In this document: piece after piece, positions 8,796 through 16,918 of the stretch
How the letters are laid out: every line of letters begins with the position of its first letter
Numbering within the stretch: position 1 is the first letter of the stretch
Assembly (NCBI GenBank): GCA_049366815.1
Contig: JBMNCO010000113.1
Coordinates: 1-55,749 of the forward strand
DNA: 55,749 bases
From: CAYNYM01 sp049366815
Lineage (GTDB): Bacteria > Desulfobacterota > DSM-4660 > Desulfatiglandales > HGW-15
Direction of reading: 5' to 3'
Program-made: the position numbers and the translations under genes
Notes under the pieces: model-generated
The model's database searches: none
Seen by the model: the letters and a program-made list of their open reading frames with translations, nothing else
Told to the model about the DNA's origin: nothing

Positions 8796-8821
8796 ACGCC
8801 TGAATTCTCGTGAATCGAGAC
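8767..8821 (+). repeat. 55-base end of the left contig, duplicated after the N-run
   Basis: These 55 bases (starting AATTCAACGTGATTTCAGAA, ending CGTGAATCGAGAC) are repeated exactly at 8922-8976, immediately after the 100 N. The copy includes the last codons of nqrC. This is what two contig ends sharing a k-mer overlap look like when a scaffolder does not merge them. It is not a biological repeat. Confidence 0.93.
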
Positions 8822-8921
8822 NNNNNNNNNNNNNNNNNNNNNNNNNNNNNNNNNNNNNNNNNNNNNNNNNNNNNNNNNNNNNNNNNNNNNNNNNNNNNNN
8901 NNNNNNNNNNNNNNNNNNNNN
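8822..8921. other. Assembly gap of exactly 100 N, probably of zero or negative true length
   Basis: A fixed-size placeholder. Because the flanks carry the same 55 bases, joining them leaves nqrC and nqrD about 31 bases apart, a normal operon spacing. No gene needs to be assumed in the gap. Confidence 0.93.
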
Positions 8922-8976
8922 AATTCAACGTGATTTCAGAAAGGAAATGAACGCCTGAATTCTCGTGAATCGAGAC
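8922..8976 (+). repeat. 55-base start of the right contig, duplicate of 8767-8821
   Basis: This is the second copy of the contig overlap. It begins directly after the last N and ends five bases before the nqrD ATG. It holds a second copy of the nqrC 3' end that should not be annotated as coding. Confidence 0.93.
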
Positions 8977-8981
8977 TGAAT

Positions 8982-9599
8982 ATGCCTAAACCACCGACCG
9001 GCAGACAGGTCTTTATCCAGGGGCTCTGGACGGACAACCCCGTCCTGAGGCAGGTGCTGGGGATCTGTTCCACCCTTGCGGTGACCAATCTGGTCCTCAA
9101 TACCCTGGTCATGAACGCCGGGCTCATCTTCACCGTCACCATGTCCTGCCTTACCGTGTCCCTTCTCCGCAAATACACCCCCATGAGGATCCGGATGATG
9201 GCCCAGACCCTGATCATCGCCTCCTACGTGATCATCGTGGATATCTCCATCCGGGCCTATCTGCCGGACATCAGCGAGGCCCTCGGTCCCTATGTGGGGC
9301 TCATCATCACCAACTGTATCGTCATGGGACGGTGCGAGGCCTTCGCCCGCAACAACCCGCCCTGGCCCTCTTTCCTGGACGGTCTGGCCATGAGCCTGGG
9401 ATACGCCTGCGTCCTGCTGATCATCGCCCTGGTACGCGAGCCCCTGGGTTTCGGGTCGATCCTGGGCTTTGCCATCATGCCCGACGGATTCACGTCCTGG
9501 ACCATCATGGTCATGGCACCGGGGGCCTTTTTTACGCTGGGCATCCTGGTCTGGATATTGAGGGCCTATTTTCCAAAGGTGGCGGAGGAGGCGAAATGA
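8982..9599 (+). CDS. nqrD: NqrD/RnfE-type membrane subunit
   Basis: A 205-residue integral membrane protein of the NqrD/RnfE family with six predicted helices. The N-terminal WTDNPVLRQVLGICSTLAVT is characteristic. The helix VGLIITNCIVMGRCEAFA carries the conserved Cys that, together with one in NqrE, contributes to the intramembrane Fe-S site of the complex in solved NQR and RNF structures. LVREPLGFGSI is also conserved. The start follows the contig join; the upstream sequence (CGAGACTGAAT) gives only a weak ribosome binding site, so translation may be coupled to nqrC once the artefactual gap is removed. Confidence 0.92.
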   Translation: MPKPPTGRQVFIQGLWTDNPVLRQVLGICSTLAVTNLVLNTLVMNAGLIFTVTMSCLTVSLLRKYTPMRIRMMAQTLIIASYVIIVDISIRAYLPDISEALGPYVGLIITNCIVMGRCEAFARNNPPWPSFLDGLAMSLGYACVLLIIALVREPLGFGSILGFAIMPDGFTSWTIMVMAPGAFFTLGILVWILRAYFPKVAEEAK

Positions 9600-9654
9600 T
9601 CCTGTGGAAGGGTCCGCGGCACCCGATCAACCCGCGTTTTGAAGAGGCTGTCAC

Positions 9655-10248
9655 ATGGTTCAAGTAGATGCAGGCACGCTCTTTTTTGCGGCCGTCTTTA
9701 CCAACAACATCCTGCTGACCAATTTTCTGGGTCTCTGTCCCTTTCTGTCCGTATCCAGGGAGATACGTCCGGCCCTGGGCCTGGGGGCCGCGGTGGTCTT
9801 TGTCATGACCTGCACGGCGGTCATCAATTTCCTTGTCTACACCTATGTGCTCTCTCCCCTGCACCTGGAGCACTTTCGCTACATCGTCTTTATCGTCGTC
9901 ATCGCGGCCTTCGTGCAGCTTGTAGAAATGGCCGTTGAACGGTTTTTCCCGGCCCTCTACTATGTGCTTGGGATTTTCCTGCCGCTCATTACCGTCAACT
10001 GCGCCATTCTGGGCGCCTCTCTCTTTCTCATCATCCGCGAGTATAATCTCCAGCAGTCCATGGCCTACGGGGCGGGGAGCGGCATCGGTTGGATGCTGGC
10101 CATCATGGCCGTGGGTGCGATACGGGAAAAGGTCCAGAAGAGCGCCAAACTGCCCAGAGGACTGGAGGGTCCCGCGCTCACCCTCATAATCACCGGTCTG
10201 ATGGCCCTGGCCTTTGCGGCCTTCAGCGGAATGATACAGATCCAGTGA
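9655..10248 (+). CDS. nqrE: NqrE/RnfA-type membrane subunit
   Basis: A 197-residue membrane protein, inverted-topology partner of NqrD, with six helices. AVFTNNILLTNFLGLCPFLSV and ITVNCAILGASLF are the two family signatures; each has a Cys at the position expected to ligate the shared intramembrane Fe-S centre. GSGIGWMLAIMAVGAIREK lies near the C-terminus. It starts 55 bases after nqrD. The gap to nqrF is longer (199 bases) and contains a short open frame and a hairpin. Confidence 0.93.
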   Translation: MVQVDAGTLFFAAVFTNNILLTNFLGLCPFLSVSREIRPALGLGAAVVFVMTCTAVINFLVYTYVLSPLHLEHFRYIVFIVVIAAFVQLVEMAVERFFPALYYVLGIFLPLITVNCAILGASLFLIIREYNLQQSMAYGAGSGIGWMLAIMAVGAIREKVQKSAKLPRGLEGPALTLIITGLMALAFAAFSGMIQIQ

Positions 10249-10368
10249 GGGGCGGTGGATCGCCTCATTCCATACTTGAGGGCGGATCCGTCCGGACCGG
10301 AACAAGAAATCTCATTTTCACCCGGCACTTTCCGATTACGACCGATTTTCACCATGAAGGGTCAAGCA

Positions 10369-10404
10369 TGGATCACATTTTCAACGGGCTGATCTTCGGT
10401 TGAC
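10369..10404 (+). other. Possible 11-codon mini-ORF between nqrE and nqrF
   Basis: ATG at 10369 opens an 11-codon frame (MDHIFNGLIFG) ending in TGA. AAGGGTC lies eight bases upstream as a possible ribosome binding site. It stops four bases before a GC-rich hairpin. This could be a leader-type element controlling nqrF translation, or chance. No known peptide is recognised. Confidence 0.25.
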
Positions 10405-10407
10405 GGT

Positions 10408-10424
10408 CCGGCCCCCTGGGCCGG
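10408..10424 (+). promoter_or_regulatory. GC-rich hairpin in the nqrE-nqrF gap
   Basis: CCGGCCC, a CCT loop and GGGCCGG form a perfect 7-bp GC stem. It is 23 bases before the nqrF start and has no U-run behind it, so it is not a classic terminator. It may stall the transcript, protect an RNA end or affect nqrF translation. Confidence 0.4.
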
Positions 10425-10447
10425 GTCTTGTGGGGTTAAAAAGATCC

Positions 10448-11551
10448 ATGGCGCAACTCATCATCAGCATTCTCATTTTGAGCGGCATCGCCGCCCTCCT
10501 GGCGCTGCTCCTGGAGGTGGCGGCGGCCTTTCTTGCAGATTACGGGGAAAAGCATATCCTCATCAACGGGCGGAAAGATCTCCTTGTGGAGGGAGGGAAG
10601 CCCCTCCTTGCCACCCTTGCGGAACAGAACATATTCATTCCATCCGCGTGCGGCGGGAAAGGCACCTGCGCCTACTGCAAGGTCAGGATCCACGAAGGGG
10701 GAGGCCCGGTGCTTCCGACGGAGACGCCCTACCTGAACCCGCAGGAACTGGAGGAACATGTCAGGCTGTCCTGCCAGGTAAAGGTCAAGGAGGATCTCAA
10801 GATTGAGATCCCGGAAGACATCTTTCTCGTCAAGGAATTCCGGGTCAGGGTGGAGAAGATCGAAGACCTGACCTCTGAGATCAAGGGGTTCCATTTCAAA
10901 ATACTCAGCCCCGAGGAGGGGATCACCTTCAAACCGGGACAATACGTTCAGCTCCACATCCCGAAATATAAACTGACCCGCGGTCCGGAATACCGTGCCT
11001 ATTCCATCTGCTCCTCGGCCGGGGATCACAACATCCTGGAACTCATCATCACCAGGGCCGAGGGCGGGGCTGTTTCCACTTACGTGCACGAATACCTGAG
11101 GGTCGGTGATGAGCTTGTCATAAGCGGGCCTTTTGGTGAATTCTTTCTAAGGGAATCGGAGCGGGACATCCTGTTGATTGCCACCGGTTCGGGTCTTGCC
11201 CCGGTCAGGTCGATCCTCGATCAGATCCACAGACAACAGATTCAGAGAAAGACCCTCCTCTTTTTCGGTGCCAAGACCCCTGAGGATCTTTTCTACACGG
11301 ACTACCTCAACGGTCTCCAGGAACAGATCGCCCATTTTCGGTTTCACCCGACCCTTTCCAGGGCAACCCCCGGAGACAACTGGTCGGGGGAGACGGGGCG
11401 TGTCACCGATCTTATCGAAAAATACATTCCGGATGACCCGAACATGGACGTCTATATCTGCGGGGCCCCACCAATGGTGGAGTCCTGTCTTCGGGTCCTC
11501 ACGAAAAAGGGGATGAGCGAAAAACACATCTATTACGACAAATTCGAATAG
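10448..11551 (+). CDS. nqrF: NqrF-type NADH dehydrogenase subunit (2Fe-2S, FAD, NADH)
   Basis: A 367-residue NqrF-like input module. Residues 1-30 form a single membrane anchor. Residues 35-130 hold a ferredoxin domain with Cys ligands in SACGGKGTCAYCKVRI and a fourth in RLSCQVKV. Residues 135-240 form the FAD domain with RAYSICSSAGD. The NADH domain has LIATGSGLAPVRSIL and YICGAPPMVESCL. An upstream in-frame start at 10400 would add residues before the membrane segment, so the ATG at 10448 is preferred. NqrF takes electrons from NADH into the 2Fe-2S centre. Its presence makes this an NQR-type complex rather than RNF, which would use RnfB and RnfC. NqrA was not found. Confidence 0.92.
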   Translation: MAQLIISILILSGIAALLALLLEVAAAFLADYGEKHILINGRKDLLVEGGKPLLATLAEQNIFIPSACGGKGTCAYCKVRIHEGGGPVLPTETPYLNPQELEEHVRLSCQVKVKEDLKIEIPEDIFLVKEFRVRVEKIEDLTSEIKGFHFKILSPEEGITFKPGQYVQLHIPKYKLTRGPEYRAYSICSSAGDHNILELIITRAEGGAVSTYVHEYLRVGDELVISGPFGEFFLRESERDILLIATGSGLAPVRSILDQIHRQQIQRKTLLFFGAKTPEDLFYTDYLNGLQEQIAHFRFHPTLSRATPGDNWSGETGRVTDLIEKYIPDDPNMDVYICGAPPMVESCLRVLTKKGMSEKHIYYDKFE

Positions 11552-11712
11552 ATTCACCCTGTTTATAGATCCGGCATTGGAAGTCGTAGATGACATATTT
11601 GACCCTGCCTCACGTCCCTGCTCCTTGAGTCGGGGTCGGCCCCTCTTCCGGAAAAGGACCCTCCAATGACCGAACATCTTAATTCTTCACTTGAAGTATA
11701 AAGGAAGACAAT

Positions 11713-13437
11713 TTGAAATTTAAGCATGATATTGTGATTATCGGTGCCGGACTCGCCGGTCTGCGTGCGGCCCTAGAGGTCACATGGAAGGCGGACGTTG
11801 CACTGATCAGCAAGGTCTATCCCACACGCTCCCACTCCGGGGCCGCCCAGGGAGGAATTGCGGCCGCCCTCGGAAATGAGGAGCCCGATTCATGGCAATG
11901 GCACATGTATGACACCGTGAAGGGGGGTGATTTTCTCGCGGACCAGGACGCCGCCGAGGTCCTGGCAGGGGATGCCCCCCGCGCCGTGTACGAACTGGAA
12001 CACCTCGGGGTGCCCTTCAACCGGACTGAACAGGGGACCATTGCCCAGCGGGCCTTTGGAGGCCATACCGCAGCGTTCGGTAAGAGACCTGTGAAGCGGG
12101 CATGTCATGCGGCGGACCGCACCGGCCGGGTCATCCTGGACACCCTTTACGGCCGGGTCCTTCAAAGGGGCATCAAGGTCTACCAGGAGTTTCAGATGGT
12201 GGAACTCATTCGAACCGGCGAGGGCATGGTGGGCCTAGTCGCATATGAAACGGCGACGGGAGCGATCCACACCTTTCACTGCAAGGTGATTCTGCTTGCC
12301 ACGGGCGGGTTCGGAAAGGTCTTCAGGACCACCTCCAACTGCTTTGCCAACACGGGCGACGGGGTCTATCTGGCCTATCAGGCGGGGATTCCCCTGCAGG
12401 ACATGGAATTCGTGCAGTTTCATCCGACGGGCATCTGCGGCCTTGGTGTCCTTGTCAGCGAGGCGGCCCGTGGGGAAGGCGGCGTATTGCGCAACAGGGA
12501 CGGCGTGCGCTTCATGGAGACCTATGCCCCGACTCTCAAGGATCTGGCCCCCCGGGATATGGTATCCCGGGCCGTCACCGAGGAGGTTCGCGCGGGAAGG
12601 GGCATCGAGGGCAGGGACTTCGTCCACCTGGATCTGACCCGCCTGGGCAAGGAGCGTATTGCCGAGAAGCTCTCCGACATCTCCTCTTTCGTGCGGATTT
12701 ATCTCGGCCTGGAACCGAACAGGGATCTCATCCCGGTGCAACCCACCTGCCACTACATGATGGGCGGTATTCCCACAGACCTGGATGGGCGGGTCCTCGA
12801 TGAAAATCACATTCCCATAAGAGGTCTGTACGCCGCAGGGGAGTGCGCCTGCGTTTCGGTGCACGGCGCCAACCGCCTGGGGTGCAACTCCCTTCTCGAT
12901 CTGGTCGTATTCGGTCGCAGGGCAGGAAGACAAATGGCCCGCGACCTGGAGAACTTGCGCTCCTTTCCCCCGCTTCCCGAAAGACCTGATCGGACCGTCC
13001 AGGAAAGGATCACCCGTCTCAAAGAGAGGGCCAGGGGCGAGAGGCCCTCAGAGTTGCGGCTCGAAATGCAGCAGACCATGACCGCCTCCTGTTCTGTCTT
13101 CCGGGAACGCGTGGGTTTGAACCGGGCACTGGAAAGGGTCAGAGGACTCAAGGAGCGCTATCAGGAAATCGTCCTGGACCACCGCGGACTCCGGTTCAAT
13201 GCCGATCTCCTTGAGGGCCTGGAACTCGGTTCCCTCCTGAACCTCGCGGAGGTCATCCTGGTCTCGGCGGAGGCCAGGGAGGAGAGCCGAGGTGCCCACT
13301 TCCGGGAGGATTTCCCGGAAAGAGACGACCCGGCCTGGTTGAAGCACACCCTGGCCCAGAGAACGGGAAAAGGGCCCCGTCTCTTTTACAAACCCGTCAC
13401 CCTTACACGATTCGAACCCAAACCGAGGACGTACTGA
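11713..13437 (+). CDS. sdhA: Succinate dehydrogenase/fumarate reductase flavoprotein subunit
   Basis: A 574-residue flavoprotein that interconverts succinate and fumarate. The FAD-binding motif is IVIIGAGLAGLRAALE. His41 in TRSHSGAAQGG is the expected covalent FAD anchor. FHPTGI and VHGANRLGCNSLLDLVVFGR are the family's active-site and C-terminal FAD motifs, and the Arg in RGEGGVLRNRDG fits the catalytic region. Translation starts at TTG (11713) with AAGGAAG six bases upstream; the next in-frame ATG would cut the FAD fold. It is followed one base later by sdhB. The direction in vivo (oxidation or reduction) is not decided by sequence. Confidence 0.95.
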   Translation: MKFKHDIVIIGAGLAGLRAALEVTWKADVALISKVYPTRSHSGAAQGGIAAALGNEEPDSWQWHMYDTVKGGDFLADQDAAEVLAGDAPRAVYELEHLGVPFNRTEQGTIAQRAFGGHTAAFGKRPVKRACHAADRTGRVILDTLYGRVLQRGIKVYQEFQMVELIRTGEGMVGLVAYETATGAIHTFHCKVILLATGGFGKVFRTTSNCFANTGDGVYLAYQAGIPLQDMEFVQFHPTGICGLGVLVSEAARGEGGVLRNRDGVRFMETYAPTLKDLAPRDMVSRAVTEEVRAGRGIEGRDFVHLDLTRLGKERIAEKLSDISSFVRIYLGLEPNRDLIPVQPTCHYMMGGIPTDLDGRVLDENHIPIRGLYAAGECACVSVHGANRLGCNSLLDLVVFGRRAGRQMARDLENLRSFPPLPERPDRTVQERITRLKERARGERPSELRLEMQQTMTASCSVFRERVGLNRALERVRGLKERYQEIVLDHRGLRFNADLLEGLELGSLLNLAEVILVSAEAREESRGAHFREDFPERDDPAWLKHTLAQRTGKGPRLFYKPVTLTRFEPKPRTY

Positions 13438-13438
13438 C

Positions 13439-14152
13439 ATGGAAAGGCGAATCAAGGTCCTCCGCTTCGACCCTGAGACCGACACAGACCCCTACTACCG
13501 AACCTACCGGGTCACGGCCGAACCCCACGAGCGCATCCTGGACTGCCTCAACCGGATCCGATGGGAGCAGGACGGGACCCTGGGGTATCGCATGTCCTGC
13601 GGTCACGGCGTGTGCGGATCCGATGCCATGAAGATCAACGGGCGCTGCGGCCTCGCCTGCCAGAAACTGGTCAAGGACTATTCCGAGGTCGAGATCACCC
13701 TGGAACCCCTTCCCTCTTTTTCTGTGCTCAAGGACCTGATCGTGGATCTGGACCCCTTTTTTGAGCGGGTACGTCTCATCCGGCCCTACCTGATCTCTTC
13801 GGAACCTCCCCTGGAAAAAGAGCGCATACAGGACCGAGAAGACAGCCTCCGACTGAAGGAGGCCGTTCGGTGCATCCTGTGCGCCTGCTGCACGGCCTCC
13901 TGCCCCGTGACCTTTGAAAATGAAAACTATCTGGGGCCGGCAGCCCTGGTCCAAGCCTTTCGTTACATCTTTGATTCCCGGGACCAGGAGACACCGGAAA
14001 GGCTGAAGCAGCTCAATGATCCGGACGGCGCATGGGGGTGCAGGAACCATTTCGAATGTACGCGCGTGTGCCCCAAGGAGATCCCCGTAACCAGGTCCAT
14101 CAACCAGATCAAGCGGGAAATCGAAAAGACATTTAAAAGGACGGATCACTGA
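13439..14152 (+). CDS. sdhB: Succinate dehydrogenase/fumarate reductase iron-sulfur subunit
   Basis: A 237-residue subunit with three Fe-S clusters. The 2Fe-2S site reads SCGHGVCGSDAMKING and ends in LAC, with Asp in place of the third Cys, as in E. coli SdhB and unlike most FrdB. The second site is CILCACCTASCP and the third CRNHFECTRVCPKE. The N-terminal ferredoxin fold opens with RIKVLRFDPETD. The ATG falls one base after the sdhA stop. No gene for a membrane cytochrome b anchor (SdhC/D or FrdC/D) occurs upstream or downstream: nqrF precedes the pair and fumC follows it. The anchor is either encoded elsewhere or absent. Confidence 0.95.
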   Translation: MERRIKVLRFDPETDTDPYYRTYRVTAEPHERILDCLNRIRWEQDGTLGYRMSCGHGVCGSDAMKINGRCGLACQKLVKDYSEVEITLEPLPSFSVLKDLIVDLDPFFERVRLIRPYLISSEPPLEKERIQDREDSLRLKEAVRCILCACCTASCPVTFENENYLGPAALVQAFRYIFDSRDQETPERLKQLNDPDGAWGCRNHFECTRVCPKEIPVTRSINQIKREIEKTFKRTDH

Positions 14153-14213
14153 AAAGTCCCTTTTTACCCGTGGAGCAGGGAGGCGGGAAAGCCAGGCAGA
14201 GAGGTGTAATACC

Positions 14214-15599
14214 ATGAAATACAGGGAAGAACGGGACACTATGGGAACGGTGATGGTTCCCGAGGCCGTCTATTACGGGGCACAGACCCAGCGGGCCCTG
14301 GAGAATTTTCAAATCAGCGGCCTCCGTTTCCCCCGGCCCTTTATCCGGGCCCTCGGGATCATCAAGAAGCACGCGGCCCGGGTGAACCTTGAACTGGGGC
14401 TCTTGGAACCACGCGCGGCCGAGGCCGTCATCCGGTCGGCCGAGGAAGTGATCCAAGGCAGGCTGGACGACGACTTTGTGGTGGATCTCTTTCAGACCGG
14501 ATCCGGGACCTCCACGAACATGAACGCCAACGAGGTCATTGCAGGACGCGCCAACGAGATCCTCACGGGAAAACGGGGCGGCAGGGCGCCGGTCCACCCA
14601 AACGACCACGTCAATCTCGGACAATCGAGCAACGACGTCATTCCCTCGACCATCCACATCGCAGCCCTGTCGGGAATCCGGGATCGCCTGCTTGTCTCCC
14701 TGGGATCACTCCAAGACGCACTGAAGGAAAGGTCAGAGGCATTCAGCCGGATCACCAAGATGGGAAGGACCCACCTCCAGGATGCCGTCCCCGTGACCCT
14801 TGGCCAGGAATTCAGCGGTTATGCCCGGCAGGTTGAACTCGGAATCGATCGGATCAGATCCGTTGAGCCCCGGCTTGCGGAGCTGGCCCTGGGGGGCACG
14901 GCCGTGGGGACGGGGCTCAACACACATCCCCGTTTTGCCCAAAGAGTCATCGAAGGGGTCAGGAAAGAGACAGGGTGTCCCTTTCGCGAGGCCCGAAATC
15001 ACTTCGAGGCCCAGGCCTGTCAGGACACGGCCGTCGAGACGAGCGGGGCCTTGAAAACCATCGCAGTATCCCTTGTGAAGATTGCCAACGACATCCGATG
15101 GCTGTCTTCCGGTCCCCGCTGCGGCCTGGGCGAAATAACGATCCCTTCCCTCCAGCCGGGAAGCTCCATCATGCCGGGCAAGGTCAACCCCGTGATCCCC
15201 GAGGTGGTCCTCCAGGTGGCCGGTCAGGTCATAGGGAACGATGCCGCCATTGTCTTCGGTGGACAGGCCGGCAATTTTGAGCTCAATGCAATGCTCCCCC
15301 TTGTGGCCCATAATCTGCTCCAATCGATCCTTTTGCTGGATCGCGCGGCAAGATCCTTGGGGGAGAAATGCATCCCCGGGATCACGGCCGACGAGCACAG
15401 ATGTGCCTCCAACGTGGAACGGAGTCTTGCGCTCGTGACGGCCCTGGTGCCGGTCATAGGATACGACAAGGCCGCGACCCTGGCCGGGGAGGCCTACGCT
15501 CAGGGGAAAAGCATCAGAGAAGCCGCCCTCGCAAGGCATATCCTGCCGGCCGATGAAATAGACCGAATCCTGAATCAGGCCGTGAAACAAACCAAATAA
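14214..15599 (+). CDS. fumC: Class II fumarate hydratase
   Basis: A 461-residue fumarase of the oxygen-stable, iron-free class, interconverting fumarate and malate. The three family blocks are present: GSGTSTNMNANEVI, KMGRTHLQDAVPV (with the catalytic-site His) and the signature GSSIMPGKVNPVIPEV. The usual substrate block HPNDHVNLGQSSND is also intact. GAGAGGTG precedes the ATG. Position after sdhAB suggests one C4-dicarboxylate transcript. Aspartase is a close relative; the length and the motif set favour fumarase. Confidence 0.93.
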   Translation: MKYREERDTMGTVMVPEAVYYGAQTQRALENFQISGLRFPRPFIRALGIIKKHAARVNLELGLLEPRAAEAVIRSAEEVIQGRLDDDFVVDLFQTGSGTSTNMNANEVIAGRANEILTGKRGGRAPVHPNDHVNLGQSSNDVIPSTIHIAALSGIRDRLLVSLGSLQDALKERSEAFSRITKMGRTHLQDAVPVTLGQEFSGYARQVELGIDRIRSVEPRLAELALGGTAVGTGLNTHPRFAQRVIEGVRKETGCPFREARNHFEAQACQDTAVETSGALKTIAVSLVKIANDIRWLSSGPRCGLGEITIPSLQPGSSIMPGKVNPVIPEVVLQVAGQVIGNDAAIVFGGQAGNFELNAMLPLVAHNLLQSILLLDRAARSLGEKCIPGITADEHRCASNVERSLALVTALVPVIGYDKAATLAGEAYAQGKSIREAALARHILPADEIDRILNQAVKQTK

Positions 15600-15659
15600 G
15601 AAAATGGACCTTACTCTTCAGGAAGGTCGGGACGGCTCAACTCCCGCATCGTTGCTTGA

Positions 15660-15688
15660 TTGACATGCCATCGAAAATTCAATATAAA
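15660..15688 (+). promoter_or_regulatory. Sigma-70 promoter for the TrpXYZ-type importer
   Basis: TTGACA (15660-15665), a 17-base spacer, then TATAAA (15683-15688). This is a full -35 match and a 5 of 6 match at -10 with ideal spacing. It lies 258 bases before the substrate-binding protein gene, which leaves a leader of about 250 nt. Confidence 0.75.
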
Positions 15689-15945
15689 TATAAGGGATGC
15701 CGCCTGAGTCAAATCATTCTGTTTCTATCACCTCAATTACGCGGTGGCAGCGCCCATTTCGGATATGTCCCCTGTCGGCAGGCACATCAAGCATAGAGGA
15801 TCTTAAAAGGATTTCTTTCCAAAAAAAGAGCGCTTCCAGGTGCGGGGTATCCTCCTCTTCTTTCGCCCATGGAGCAGGGGGGAAGGGAACCTGCACGCAT
15901 TTGAATCATCCAGATTAACCCCAATCGAATGAAAGGAGACTGGCT

Positions 15946-16911
15946 ATGAAAAAGGCAATCTTACTGACGGCACTGCTTCTGGCCCTCTCACCCATGGCCT
16001 GGGCCGGGGAACAAACCTACAGGATTTCCGTCAGCCAATTTGTGGAGCATCCAGCCTTGGATGCCGTTCTCAAAGGGTTTCAGGACGACCTGAAGGAAAG
16101 CGGCGTGAAAGCCGAATACGCTGTGCACAATGCCCAGGCCAATATGGCCACCGCCGGTCAGATCGGGACCCAGATTATGGGCGAGAGGCCTGACCTCATC
16201 CTGGCCATCGCCACCCCCAGCGCCCAGACCTGCGCCCAGGCCTTGAAAAAGGCGCCTCACATGCAAAAGACCCCCATGCTCTTCTCGGCCATCACAGACC
16301 CGGTCGGGGCCGGCCTGGTCAAAGACCTACAGAATCCGGGCGAAAATATCACCGGCGTCTCCGATGCCCTCCCCCTGGAAAAACACATGGAAATGGTTCG
16401 CATGTTCGTTCCGGCCATGAAAAAGATCGGCGTGATGTACAATTCGGGTGAGGCCAATTCCCGTGCCTCCGTGAAACTCATCCGGGAGGTCGGCGCGCAA
16501 ATGGACTTCGAGGTTGTCGACGCCACCGTTTCCAAGACCAGTGAGGTCTATCAGGCCGCAAAGAGCCTGGTCGGAAGGGTCGATGCCGTCTTTGTCCCGA
16601 CGGACAATACGGTGGTCGAGTCTCTGGAATCGGCCGTGAAGGTATGCACACAGAATAAACTGCCCCTGTTTTGCGCGGATGTGGACTCCGTCAGAAGGGG
16701 CGCCGCGGCGGCCATGGGTTTCGACTATTACAAACACGGACGTCAGACGGGTGCCATGGCCCGCAGGATATTTTCAGGCGCCGACCCGGCGACAACAGCC
16801 GTGGAAACGCAGGAAGAACTCCAGCTCCACATCAACACGAAATATGCCAAACTCATGGGTATAGAGGTCTCTGAGGAGGCACTCAAAATGGCAGACAAGA
16901 TTTACGAATAG
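15946..16911 (+). CDS. ABC transporter substrate-binding protein (TrpX-like)
   Basis: A 321-residue periplasmic binding protein of the PF04392 family, which includes the tryptophan-binding TrpX. Residues 1-20 form a signal peptide (MKKAILLTALLLALSPMAWA). The mature part starts with YRISVSQFVEHPALDAVLKG. The hinge region IMGERPDLILAIATPSAQT and FVPTDNTVVESLESAV are typical of the family. AAAGGAG precedes the ATG. It is the first gene of a three-gene importer. Tryptophan or a related aromatic ligand is plausible; family members bind other ligands too. Confidence 0.88.
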   Translation: MKKAILLTALLLALSPMAWAGEQTYRISVSQFVEHPALDAVLKGFQDDLKESGVKAEYAVHNAQANMATAGQIGTQIMGERPDLILAIATPSAQTCAQALKKAPHMQKTPMLFSAITDPVGAGLVKDLQNPGENITGVSDALPLEKHMEMVRMFVPAMKKIGVMYNSGEANSRASVKLIREVGAQMDFEVVDATVSKTSEVYQAAKSLVGRVDAVFVPTDNTVVESLESAVKVCTQNKLPLFCADVDSVRRGAAAAMGFDYYKHGRQTGAMARRIFSGADPATTAVETQEELQLHINTKYAKLMGIEVSEEALKMADKIYE

Positions 16912-16918
16912 GACGCGC

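Noticed and set aside
8767..8976. Direct 55-base repeat around the N-run as a biological duplication
   Set aside because: Exact identity, end-to-N placement and a length of 55 fit a contig overlap. It is recorded as an assembly artefact.
15725..15775. Weak resemblance of the TrpX leader to a T-box antiterminator (GCGGTGGCAGCGCC and a later GTCCCC)
   Set aside because: The GGTGGCA core is followed by one base too few, there is no room for a stem I after the promoter at 15660, and no specifier loop or terminator is seen.
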